DNA of 64,000 nt from JBCCDY01 sp039030555 (GTDB lineage Bacteria > Bacteroidota > Bacteroidia > Cytophagales > Cyclobacteriaceae): positions 248,001 through 312,000 of the forward strand of contig JBCCDY010000006.1 of assembly GCA_039030555.1 (NCBI GenBank), given 5' to 3'. The position numbers and the translations under genes are program-made. Positions 24,057 through 32,397 of this stretch are shown piece after piece. The first letter of the stretch is position 1. Each line of letters begins with the position of its first letter. The notes beneath the pieces are model-generated. The model did not search any database and was not told where the DNA came from. It was given only the letters and a program-made list of their open reading frames with translations.

Positions 24057-25065
24057 CCTCATCCAACTCTTCATCTGGAAAAAACTCCCATAGATCATCA
24101 AATCTTGTACTAGAATTTCTTCCCAAGCCAACAAAAGCCCTACCGTTTACTGTAAAAGAAATGGCGTCGGAACGAGGTGCTCCTTCAAAAGAAGTACGTT
24201 CCTCCCAAGCATCTATCCCCGGTTCGTATGCCCAGGTGGAAACTAAATTACTGGTACGTATTCCAGTAGTTATAAAGCCAAAATCTCCGATTACAAATGA
24301 AACAGCCGAGTTTCTTGGGATTTCAAGGTCCCCTGCCAAGTCCTCGTCGTCTATATCATTGAGTTGACCCCATGCATTATCTCCCCTTTGTGAAAATATG
24401 GTAGTCTCGTTTAAACCATCATCAATCCCTGTAACGACGTATGCCTCGTTATTAATTACCATAGAGACAGCCTGTTCAACTCTCCGAGGCAAGCCGACAA
24501 TGGCGTTCCAAGAATTCGTGGCTGGGTCATAAATAAAAAAATCTTGTACCTCACTGCCATCGAAGCCTGTACCTACATAACCTAGACCATCCAAAACAAA
24601 AGCCACTGCATTTGTGCGAGGGGTACCCGGGAAATCCTCAATTTGTGACCACGTATTATTTCTTGAGTCATAGGCATAGAAATCTCTAAGTTCATCATCC
24701 CCGTCAAACCCTGTCCCTACATAGCCTATTTCACCAATGGCAAATGCAACGGCTCCCGTTCTTGCAATACCAGGAAAAACGGTGGATGTATCAACTTCTG
24801 GAAAAGTTACTGCCTGGCTAGACCAATTATTTTGTGCAGGACTATAGATGAAAAAATCATTGAGATAGTCATCGCCATCAAAGCCCAAACCAACAAATGC
24901 CTGATCCCCGATAACAAATGCTACGGCACCTGAACGGTTCTCCCCTGCAAAGTCGGCCCTTTGTACCCAATTCCCGTCTTCTACAATACCATCATCGTCA
25001 CTTGAGCAACTTATTGACAGTATTGCTAACCAAACACCGATATATTTTTTTATCATATTAATCAT
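24049..25065 (-). CDS. Kelch-repeat lipoprotein
   Basis: The 338-residue protein has a lipoprotein signal (LAILSISC) followed by SSDDDG, then six repeats of about 50 residues with the Kelch pattern, for example RTGAVAFAIGEIGYVGTGFDG then DFYAYDSRNNTW. Six units make one complete beta-propeller with no other domain. It is probably held at the outer membrane, perhaps facing out, and could bind glycans or partner proteins. Its gene overlaps DUF4270 by 8 bases upstream and the barrel gene by 8 bases downstream, so the three proteins are translationally coupled. Confidence 0.88.
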   Translation of the reverse strand: MINMIKKYIGVWLAILSISCSSDDDGIVEDGNWVQRADFAGENRSGAVAFVIGDQAFVGLGFDGDDYLNDFFIYSPAQNNWSSQAVTFPEVDTSTVFPGIARTGAVAFAIGEIGYVGTGFDGDDELRDFYAYDSRNNTWSQIEDFPGTPRTNAVAFVLDGLGYVGTGFDGSEVQDFFIYDPATNSWNAIVGLPRRVEQAVSMVINNEAYVVTGIDDGLNETTIFSQRGDNAWGQLNDIDDEDLAGDLEIPRNSAVSFVIGDFGFITTGIRTSNLVSTWAYEPGIDAWEERTSFEGAPRSDAISFTVNGRAFVGLGRNSSTRFDDLWEFFPDEELDEDD

Positions 25066-26353
25066 TATTTACTAATACATTCAAAACTAATCTTGAGTCA
25101 AATTCCTGATCTTGAATGACGACTCTTCGAACGCTGGTACTGTACTCAAAGGTTGGTATAAGAAGCAACCCCCTATTCTCATTCCCGCTTCTAGAAAGCT
25201 CTGTATTAATAAAGCTCGTCACATCAGCGAAGTATAGATTTTCACGATTGAATTCTGCGTCTATAAATGGAAATGCCTGATTTTGAAATGTCTCCTCAAA
25301 TTCATTACGTTCTCCAACTATCTGCAAAGTAAGGGGACTTGGAAGCGGTGTAAGGGTAGAGATCGATTGTTCTTGAATCTCTAATTCAAGCTCCGCGCTA
25401 AATATCTGTAAATTCGGATTGTCTTCTAAAATAGATCTTAGGTTTGGAATGTCAATTCTGAAAGCCAAACCTATTAATGATTGGATGTATGACTCGTTAT
25501 CTGTCGAATCTGAAGGAAGGCTTTCCTCAACATCCTCAATTCTATTGACTGCACTTTCATTTTCATTCAGAGATAATGAATGGAAAGAGTTTGCAGGATC
25601 TATAAAGAATGTAAGGATTTTATCCCTTTCATCTATATCTGTTTCGTCCTGATCCTGATAGAAAATTCTAAATCCACTCCTTGATTTATCTATACCAATG
25701 AAAAAAGACTCGTTGGATAAAAATTCTAGGTAATAGCCTAATATGATATCTTCCAAATCATCAAATCCTACAAAGACCTCGTCTTCATAAAGATCAAAAA
25801 TAGCGGTCCCCAAATCATCACTTATTCTGAATTCAATTTCATTATCATTTGCTCTTACTGAAAAGAAAGAATTCGCAATGGTTATTGAATCACCATTGAT
25901 ATCAGTGTTAACCTCAAAGTTTTGATTATTATAATATCTATTGTCTTCTTGGGGTTCTAGCTCTTCTGAGGTCTCATAAAGCATTGCGTTGAATTCGCCA
26001 ATCGAATCATAGTAAAAGAAGCCATCTGTGTTAAAGAAAAAAGTAATAGAATCATACTCTACATCAGTACCAACAAGTGTACTTACCTCATCTGCAGGAA
26101 GGATATTAAAAAAGCTTCCCGTTCTAAATGAGCCAATATAATCTTCATATCCATTACCTAAAACTAACCTTCCTTCATCCGTAATTAAGCTATCGAAACG
26201 GATTGTTGAAATCTCTAAAGTCAAAGTATCTACTACAGTTACATCAAACCCCAAATCATCAAGGAATTCATTTCCTATATCTGAAACAGTGTCTGAACAG
26301 GCCATGGCTCCAACCAATGCACCAGTCATGGTAAAAATCCTTTTCAGCATCAA
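25058..26353 (-). CDS. DUF4270 family lipoprotein
   Basis: The 431-residue protein starts with a lipoprotein signal (GALVGAMAC) followed by the DUF4270 N-terminal pattern: SDIGNEFLDDL, then VVDTLTLEISTIRFDSLITDEGRLVLGNGYEDYIG. The C-terminal part (ENLYFADVTSFINTELSR, GLLLIPTFEY, RLVLNVLVNN) is the family's second half. DUF4270 proteins are found in Bacteroidota and their role is unknown; a cell-surface beta-sandwich is likely. It is first in the three-gene operon and divergent from a beta-barrel gene. Confidence 0.85.
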   Translation of the reverse strand: MMLKRIFTMTGALVGAMACSDTVSDIGNEFLDDLGFDVTVVDTLTLEISTIRFDSLITDEGRLVLGNGYEDYIGSFRTGSFFNILPADEVSTLVGTDVEYDSITFFFNTDGFFYYDSIGEFNAMLYETSEELEPQEDNRYYNNQNFEVNTDINGDSITIANSFFSVRANDNEIEFRISDDLGTAIFDLYEDEVFVGFDDLEDIILGYYLEFLSNESFFIGIDKSRSGFRIFYQDQDETDIDERDKILTFFIDPANSFHSLSLNENESAVNRIEDVEESLPSDSTDNESYIQSLIGLAFRIDIPNLRSILEDNPNLQIFSAELELEIQEQSISTLTPLPSPLTLQIVGERNEFEETFQNQAFPFIDAEFNRENLYFADVTSFINTELSRSGNENRGLLLIPTFEYSTSVRRVVIQDQEFDSRLVLNVLVNND

Positions 26354-26535
26354 TGCAAGTATTGAATAATCTGGAGACTTGGAAATTGAAATCTATACTA
26401 CGTGGGTTTTCATCGACATTCAGGCATAAATTGACTATGAACGAATTGGCATAGAAAAAGGAAGGTTTCATCTACACATCGTAGTCTTTGGTAGATCATG
26501 AAATGAAAAGCTTTATCTCTAAAATACTTTTAGAG

Positions 26536-27774
26536 ATGCTTAACAAAACAGTTCTGTTTTTTCTTGTGCTAATACAACTTTCAGTAGTGGATTTAAAAGC
26601 CCAATCAGCAGGCTCTCCCTACTCTATTTTCGGTATTGGTGACCTTAATAGATTCGGTTCTTCTGTTTTTAACCATTTATCATCCACAGGATTAGCTGTA
26701 ACTAAGCCAGGTTATTACAACAACTTGAACCCTGCTGCAAACCGAAGTAGCAACTTGTACAATTCATATTTCAATTTAGGATTCAACATTAGTCGTTTTA
26801 GGCTTGAAACACTCTCAGAGACGGAAACTTTTTCAAGAGGCGACTTTACAGAACTCTCTCTCATGTTTCAGTTGAATAACCGCTCTAACCTTTTTTTTGG
26901 TTTCGAGCCTTTTAGCTCAGTAAACTATAGCCTTGATAGGGAAAATTTTCGTTTGAGTAATAACGAAGTCATTGATGTTCAATTCCGAGGTGATGGAGGA
27001 TTATCAACAATTTATTTAGGAACTAGCTATTCTATCTCTAAATCATTTTCATTAGGTCTTAGAGGGAATTTTTATACCGGATCAATCAATAGATTTGAAG
27101 AAGGTGTGGTCGATCAAACAAGTACCTTTGTTCAAACTCAAGATAATCTTTCTCTTAACGGGATAGATTTAACTTTGGGGTTTACAAACACCTTCGAAAT
27201 AGGTAAAACCAAACTTGATCTTGGTGGTACTTACTCGACAGGAAGTCGTTTTAATACCACTTCTAACTTTCAAATTTCACAAAATCAATTTTTAGTTTTT
27301 GAGAATGAAGATGAAGAGCCCGATGATGTTTATGTGGTACCGCAAAAATTTGGGTTAGGAACTTCTATTCAGACTAAAAGAATTCAATATAGCCTTGATT
27401 ACAGCTATGAGTTGTGGTCAGAAGGAGACTTAGATTCACAAGATTCTGAATTTGATGATGTCCAAAGGGTTTCTGCCGGTTTTGAATATAGAAACTCAAA
27501 TGAGAACTTAAAGAAATACATTCAATTCTTAACTTTTAGAGGGGGGATTTTTGTACAAAACAGTTATTTGAAAATAGAAAATACCAGTTTTACTGAGTAT
27601 GGATTCAGTGCTGGAATAAGCTTGCCTTTTCGAGGTGGAAATGAATTAAGCTTAGGTTATCAATGGCAAAAAACAGGAACACTGGATAACGGCCTGATCA
27701 GAGAGGTTCAGCAGAATTATACTTTTAATATTTTGTTCAGGAATGTGTGGTTTAATCAAAGGAAGATCAATTGA
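26536..27774 (+). CDS. Outer-membrane beta-barrel protein, hypothetical
   Basis: I start at the ATG giving MLNKTVLFFLVLIQLSVVDLKAQ, a good signal peptide; ATG and TTG codons 11 and 16 codons upstream are possible. The mature protein begins SAGSPYSIFGIGDL, seen in a Bacteroidota barrel family distantly like FadL transporters, followed by many amphipathic strands and a C-terminus ending NILFRNVWF plus a few residues. About 412 residues. It is divergent from the DUF4270 operon and convergent, with an 8-base gap, with the LytTR regulator gene. Ligand unknown. Confidence 0.7.
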   Translation: MLNKTVLFFLVLIQLSVVDLKAQSAGSPYSIFGIGDLNRFGSSVFNHLSSTGLAVTKPGYYNNLNPAANRSSNLYNSYFNLGFNISRFRLETLSETETFSRGDFTELSLMFQLNNRSNLFFGFEPFSSVNYSLDRENFRLSNNEVIDVQFRGDGGLSTIYLGTSYSISKSFSLGLRGNFYTGSINRFEEGVVDQTSTFVQTQDNLSLNGIDLTLGFTNTFEIGKTKLDLGGTYSTGSRFNTTSNFQISQNQFLVFENEDEEPDDVYVVPQKFGLGTSIQTKRIQYSLDYSYELWSEGDLDSQDSEFDDVQRVSAGFEYRNSNENLKKYIQFLTFRGGIFVQNSYLKIENTSFTEYGFSAGISLPFRGGNELSLGYQWQKTGTLDNGLIREVQQNYTFNILFRNVWFNQRKIN

Positions 27775-27782
27775 TCATTATG

Positions 27783-28517
27783 TTAAATTTTTCCCTTCAT
27801 AAATTTATTTTTGAAACCCTCCATATAAGCTTCAGCTATGGGTACGTGATTATCATCAATCTTTACTTTACCATTTCTATAAGATTCTACTTTAGAAATA
27901 TTTATGATGTATGATTTATGAATCCTGGAAAAGGTTGAGCCATCCAATATAGTTTCCAGGTGCTTAAGCGTCTTCAGGGTTAAAAGCGGGTGCTTTCTTG
28001 ATTCGGTATGGATTTTTACATAATCTTTATGCCCTTCGATATACTTAATATCGCTATACTCAATCTTAATGACGCTATGCTCATGATTTACAAGAAGGTA
28101 TCCATCTAAAGTATTATTGGTGTTTTGATGCTGTAAATTGGGTTCAACACTTAACACTTTTCTATCATCTGCTATTTTATTAACAGATTTGAGAAACTTA
28201 TCAAAGGTGATTGGCTTCAGTAAATAATCTTTAACGCCTAACTCGTACCCGTCCAGAGCGTAATCTTTGTAAGCTGTGGTAAATATTATTGCGGCGTTTG
28301 TCTTGATCGATCTTAGAAAATCAGTGCCTTTAATATCAGGCATTTGGATATCCAGGAATATCAGATCGATTGCATTATTTTGTATAGATGGTATTGCATC
28401 CATACAATTGTCGAATACGGCCACCTCATCTAAAAATGAAATTTTGTTAGCATATTCCCTTATTAACTCAATAGCTGGAGGTTCATCATCAATTGCTATG
28501 TATTTTAATTGCATCAA
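27783..28517 (-). CDS. LytTR-family response regulator
   Basis: The 244-residue protein has a receiver domain with the acidic pair at 10-11 (IDDEP), phosphoacceptor Asp56 (LIFLDIQMP) and the Thr/Lys switch residues (FTTAYKDYALDGYELGVKDYLLKPI), followed by a LytTR DNA-binding domain from about residue 140 (IKYIEGHKDYVKIHT, FSRIHKSYIINISKV). It overlaps nothing but starts 3 bases after the LytS-type kinase stop, forming a two-component pair. The target is unknown. Confidence 0.93.
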   Translation of the reverse strand: MMQLKYIAIDDEPPAIELIREYANKISFLDEVAVFDNCMDAIPSIQNNAIDLIFLDIQMPDIKGTDFLRSIKTNAAIIFTTAYKDYALDGYELGVKDYLLKPITFDKFLKSVNKIADDRKVLSVEPNLQHQNTNNTLDGYLLVNHEHSVIKIEYSDIKYIEGHKDYVKIHTESRKHPLLTLKTLKHLETILDGSTFSRIHKSYIINISKVESYRNGKVKIDDNHVPIAEAYMEGFKNKFMKGKI

Positions 28518-28520
28518 TAG

Positions 28521-29573
28521 TTAGTTCGGGAGAAGATCAATAGATAAGACTACTTTATACGTATGAACGTTGTCCTGGATGCTTAAATTATAGTTTTCTC
28601 CATAAATTAAATCCAGTCGCTTGATTACATTCTTCAGGCCTATTCCAATATTTTGAACTCTTTCTGAAGGTTCCTTTTTCTGTAAACTCTCACTTAAGAG
28701 TTTTGAATTTGATACTTCAAACTTTAATTGGCCATTTGCTTCTTCGAGAAGAATATGAACAAACGATTCCTTATTGTAAGATATGCCGTGCTTAAAAGCA
28801 TTTTCCACAAACGTTATTAATATAAGCGGATGAATTTCTGATTGATCATTACTTACAGATTCCTCAAATTTTATATTAATTTTCTTCTTCCCGGAAAGCC
28901 TGATCTTATTCAGGTCTAAATAATCATTAATGATCTGAACCTCATTTTTTAGAACCACTTTTTCCAATACGGCTTCATAAAGCATATACCTCATAATGTT
29001 CGAAAGTAGCTCTATTGATTTTCTGGCTGATTGATCATTATTACCAATGAAAGCGTAAATGTTGTTTAATGAGTTAAAAAGAAAGTGCGGATTGATCTGG
29101 CTTTTCAAAAAAGACAATTCAGCATAGGCCTTTTCTCGAAGTAGATTTTCTTTTTCTGCTCTCTGCTTTTCGGAAAACATAAAAAGCTCCAAAGAGGTAC
29201 TCAAAGAAAGTAGAATCAGGATCGGGAAGATCATAGGTGGCTTGGGAGAGCTTTGGTTAATTCTTAATATGATTTCCTGAGCTTCACTAAAAAATAAATA
29301 ATCCACTGAAAAGTAGTATAAAAGAAGGTATATCGAGAATGCCCCAATAATAAAGATGAAATACTGGGTATACTTCTTCTGGACCAGCCACTTAGGTACA
29401 GCGATTTTAAGGTTGAAGAAATAGACGGGAATAGTCAGAAAAAAACTAAATAGTATAATTTTAGAAAAGACGTAGCCTTGTTGCTGAAATGGAATAAATA
29501 AGAACGGCATAAGGCCTACCCCGCAAAATACGAGGACGTGCGCCACCGGTCTGAAGTTTTTGATATACAACAT
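28521..29573 (-). CDS. LytS/YehU-type sensor histidine kinase
   Basis: The 350-residue protein has four membrane helices in its first ~140 residues with very short loops, then the His_kinase motif (LKSQINPHFLFNSLNN, the His being the phosphorylation site) and a HATPase region with the N-box LITFVENAFKHG and G-box NIGIGLKNVI. It lacks an extracellular sensor domain, so it probably senses something in or at the membrane. It is cotranscribed with the LytTR regulator. Confidence 0.93.
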   Translation of the reverse strand: MLYIKNFRPVAHVLVFCGVGLMPFLFIPFQQQGYVFSKIILFSFFLTIPVYFFNLKIAVPKWLVQKKYTQYFIFIIGAFSIYLLLYYFSVDYLFFSEAQEIILRINQSSPKPPMIFPILILLSLSTSLELFMFSEKQRAEKENLLREKAYAELSFLKSQINPHFLFNSLNNIYAFIGNNDQSARKSIELLSNIMRYMLYEAVLEKVVLKNEVQIINDYLDLNKIRLSGKKKINIKFEESVSNDQSEIHPLILITFVENAFKHGISYNKESFVHILLEEANGQLKFEVSNSKLLSESLQKKEPSERVQNIGIGLKNVIKRLDLIYGENYNLSIQDNVHTYKVVLSIDLLPN

Positions 29574-29775
29574 GTTTAATCCAAATATTACATAATTAGA
29601 CGCTTTCTAAGAGTCTACTTAATAGTTGATTACCATTTTTACCGGAAGTTAATCCCTTTATGCTTATTGATATGGGGTTCTTTCGATTTAGAGTAGCATC
29701 TCTTAAAATACTTCATCAATGGTAGGGTATTTTTAAACCTACTCGTTCTCTTTATGAACGACCAAAATATCTAAT

Positions 29776-30006
29776 ATGAATCCTAAGAAACAATTCCTGA
29801 TTATGATTATCCTTTTCATTCTTGGATCTTTTATTGAAAACTACGATAAGTCTGAGCAAACCGAGAACACTCCATCTGAGGTTCATCTTAATATTGATTT
29901 AAGACAACAAAAAAAGGTTTTTACAAATAATGAAGTTGAAAACCATAAAAAAACGACCTATGAGAACTACACCCACCCTGAAAGCAAAGTGAAACAGATT
30001 CGATAA
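29776..30006 (+). CDS. Small membrane-anchored hypothetical protein
   Basis: A 76-residue ORF starting MNPKKQFLIMIILFILGSFIENY, a basic start then a hydrophobic segment, followed by a polar, Lys/Asn/Glu-rich tail. This fits a small inner-membrane-anchored or secreted protein. No family is recognised, and no ribosome binding site is obvious, so coding status is uncertain. It lies alone between the two-component system and YebC. Confidence 0.4.
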   Translation: MNPKKQFLIMIILFILGSFIENYDKSEQTENTPSEVHLNIDLRQQKKVFTNNEVENHKKTTYENYTHPESKVKQIR

Positions 30007-30169
30007 GCAGCCTTATCTTTATTGAAGCCATCATCTCTAAACATAAATTCGATGAATCGTAATCGAGTGATATAAGTAAATGAGCTTATTCGTCATCTAC
30101 TTTAATTTTTGTAAGATTGTGTTAACTAATTTTTCTCCTCCAGTAATTAGGGCAAAAAAAACAGCTTTG

Positions 30170-30177
30170 TATTTTTG
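30170..30177 (+). promoter_or_regulatory. Putative -7 promoter element of the YebC gene
   Basis: TATTTTTG matches the Bacteroidota -7 consensus TAnnTTTG exactly and lies 17 bases upstream of the yebC start codon. The -33 box is less clear. It would give a very short leader. Confidence 0.45.
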
Positions 30178-30194
30178 TCACTAATAGATATAAT

Positions 30195-30902
30195 ATGGGA
30201 AGAGCATTTGAATTTCGAAAGACCAGAAAACTTAAGCGGTGGTCTCAAATGGCTAAAACATTTACCAGAATAGGTAAAGACATCGTAATAGCCGTGAGGG
30301 CGGGTGGCCCCCACCCTGAGACGAATGCACGCTTAAGGGCCGTGATCCAAAACGCCAAAGCTGCCAATATGCCCAAGGATAATGTGGAGCGGGCAATTAA
30401 GAGAGCTTCAGACAAGGATACCTCCGATTATAAAGAATCTCTTTTTGAGGGCTATGCCCCTCATGGTGTAGCGATTTTAATTGAAACCGCTACTGATAAC
30501 AATAACAGGACGGTTGCAAACATCCGTAGCTATTTTAGTAAATGTAATGGTAGTATGGGAACCTCGGGTTCGGTCGAGTTCATGTTTGATCATAATTGTA
30601 ATTTCAAAATAGCGAAAGGCGATTTAGACCCAGAGGAGTTAGAACTCGACCTTATTGATTTTGGAGTTGAAGAAGTTTTCGTGGAAGAGGATGATATCCT
30701 CATTTACGGTTCTTTTGAAAATTTCGGATCGATTCAAAAGGAACTTGAAAATAGAAATATTGAAATTATCTCCTCTGGCTTCGAACGTATTCCTAACGTA
30801 ATCAAAAAGCTCTCTGAAGAAGAAGAAGCCGACGTCAACAAACTACTGGAAAAGTTCGATGAAGACGACGACGTTCAAAATGTATATCATAATATGGAGT
30901 AA
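30195..30902 (+). CDS. YebC/TACO1 family protein
   Basis: The 235-residue protein is a full-length YebC/PmpR family member: MGRAFEFRKTRKLKRWSQMAK at the start (with the FARIGKDI-type sequence as FTRIGKDIVIAVRAGG), NAKAANMPKDNVERAIKRA, then GYAPHGVAILIE and the C-terminal NVIKKLSEEE region. Originally called transcriptional regulators, family members have been shown to help ribosomes through difficult sequences such as polyproline; the mitochondrial homologue TACO1 promotes COX1 translation. Single-gene unit. Confidence 0.92.
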   Translation: MGRAFEFRKTRKLKRWSQMAKTFTRIGKDIVIAVRAGGPHPETNARLRAVIQNAKAANMPKDNVERAIKRASDKDTSDYKESLFEGYAPHGVAILIETATDNNNRTVANIRSYFSKCNGSMGTSGSVEFMFDHNCNFKIAKGDLDPEELELDLIDFGVEEVFVEEDDILIYGSFENFGSIQKELENRNIEIISSGFERIPNVIKKLSEEEEADVNKLLEKFDEDDDVQNVYHNME

Positions 30903-31075
30903 CCAATACATTAGTTAATACTCCCGAACTCAATGTAAATCCAGCATAAAATCATTATAATTCATACTTTCTTTATATCTGTTTTAAAGAAAAAAATGAG
31001 TTTGAAGTATTCCAGTGTACTGGTAAAATGAGATTAGTTGCCTATGAAGGGCTTGTTCTAAAAGGTTCTACCAAG

Positions 31076-31285
31076 TCATACTTCCCTCTCTTCTTCGAGA
31101 TCAAAATGAGCTTGAAGGTTCATCCAAAACTCAGGAGACATCGAAAAGAATATACCAAGTCGTATAGCGGTATCAGCACTTAAACTTCTATCACCCTTAA
31201 GAACTTGACTAATTCTAGTTTGATCGACTTTAATATTTTTAGCCAATCTATAAGGTGAAATTCCCATTGGTTCCAGAAATTCAAA
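31076..31285 (-). pseudogene. N-terminally truncated orphan HigA-type antitoxin
   Basis: The frame encodes EFLEPMGISPYRLAKNIKV, then RISQVLKGDRSLSADTAIRLGIFF and SPEFWMNLQAHFDLE, an XRE-type HigA (VapI) antitoxin. The first 25-30 residues of the family, including HPGE and the start, are missing: an in-frame TGA precedes FEFLEP. An ATG in the middle (MGISPYRL) could still make a 63-residue protein containing the helix-turn-helix. A HigB toxin normally lies just upstream; here that place is taken by the DUF1214 gene, so none is present. Most likely a remnant of a toxin-antitoxin pair. Confidence 0.65.
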
Positions 31286-31290
31286 TCAGT

Positions 31291-31310
31291 GGTTGGTGGC
31301 GTCACCAACC
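31291..31310. repeat. 20-base palindrome upstream of the HigA remnant
   Basis: GGTTGGTGGCGTCACCAACC is an 8-bp inverted repeat around a GCGT-like centre with an extra central pair. It lies between the HigA remnant and the 3' end of the DUF1214 gene. It may be the leftover HigBA operator or the terminator stem of the DUF1214 operon, but no T-tract follows on the minus strand. Confidence 0.5.
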
Positions 31311-31335
31311 ACGGAGCAATCTCCAGTAAGTATTC

Positions 31336-32394
31336 CTAAAACTCACACAACTCCACAGTCGGCTGTTCTGGCAATTCCTCAGCCAATAACCACCTACAAA
31401 AAATGATCGCTTCTTTATAGGCTGCCGTGCTGATCCAGTTGGATTTATCCATTGGTTTATGGCTTAGGTAGACCGTATAGCTACCATCTTCATCAGGCTC
31501 GGAAGTTCCGCTATTAATACCAACCTTATAATTTTTGTAATCCATGGATTGCATCAGGAAGTTCCATGTCTGGATTCCCCAATAGCAGCATTTGGGTGTA
31601 GTAAACCTGATTTTCAAATATTGATTTTCTTCCAGTTTATAACGACCAAAGCAATAAACATTATCAACCGTGCCCCATCCTCCTTGATCGTCAACAAAAG
31701 GAAAAGGGGCCATGAAGTCGTTCAAAGGATAATCTACCGGAAGTGGTGCCATCCATGTGGTCTGCTCGAAAAAGGTGGTCATCACCCTGATCCTTCTCGC
31801 CAGCTCTTTATCATCCATCGGTTTTGATGGCGGCTGAGTATTCAGATTTTCAATACTCAGATCAGCTTCTTTGCTGTTGAACCGTTCGAAAAAGTATTCT
31901 CTCGTAAACAGGTTTACAGCGTCTTCATCCAGTTTGAATTCGTTCTTCCCATTTGGATTCGGTGTCAGTTTGATCTCAAAACTGCCATCTTCCTCAAATT
32001 CTATTTGGGTATGATTGATATTCTGACATACCCGATCTACAATCTCACCATCCGGTTCGCCACCATACACGGAGAAAGACAGATAACAGCTATCGTATCT
32101 TCTACCCTTGATCAGATACTCCTGATCGCTTCTTAGTTGGGTGAAATAGTAAATGGCATCTACATTATCACCCAGTATTTTGTGGTCAGCATCTGCTAAC
32201 GGTTTAAAAACAGGGCGCAAAGGATCATTAAAAAGGTAAAAGTCAATACTACTTTTCAGCAGGTGGAAAATATGCTGATAGCCATCAACGTGGCCCTGAT
32301 GATCAATTACTTTTTCAGGATCAAGAAAAGTCTGATCTGCGTTTGATATTACTTCCAGAAAATCCTGTAATGCTTTTTTACTTTCGAATTCCAT
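31336..32394 (-). CDS. DUF1214 domain-containing protein
   Basis: The 352-residue cytoplasmic protein has a C-terminal DUF1214-like region: WGTVDNVYCFGRYKLEENQYLKI and CCYWGIQTWNFLMQSMDYKNYKVGINSG, followed by YTVYLSHKPMDKSNWISTA. The N-terminal half holds conserved-looking YLIKGRRYDSCYLSFSVYGG. In actinobacteria similar proteins are encoded beside sulfotransferases, as here: its gene begins 3 bases after the sulfotransferase stop. The biochemical role is unknown. Confidence 0.7.
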   Translation of the reverse strand: MEFESKKALQDFLEVISNADQTFLDPEKVIDHQGHVDGYQHIFHLLKSSIDFYLFNDPLRPVFKPLADADHKILGDNVDAIYYFTQLRSDQEYLIKGRRYDSCYLSFSVYGGEPDGEIVDRVCQNINHTQIEFEEDGSFEIKLTPNPNGKNEFKLDEDAVNLFTREYFFERFNSKEADLSIENLNTQPPSKPMDDKELARRIRVMTTFFEQTTWMAPLPVDYPLNDFMAPFPFVDDQGGWGTVDNVYCFGRYKLEENQYLKIRFTTPKCCYWGIQTWNFLMQSMDYKNYKVGINSGTSEPDEDGSYTVYLSHKPMDKSNWISTAAYKEAIIFCRWLLAEELPEQPTVELCEF

Positions 32395-32397
32395 ATT

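Noticed and set aside
29574..29775. Imperfect GTAGG/CCTAC repeat near 29720 considered as a terminator
   Set aside because: Only 5 bp with an AT-rich loop and no T-tract in either direction.
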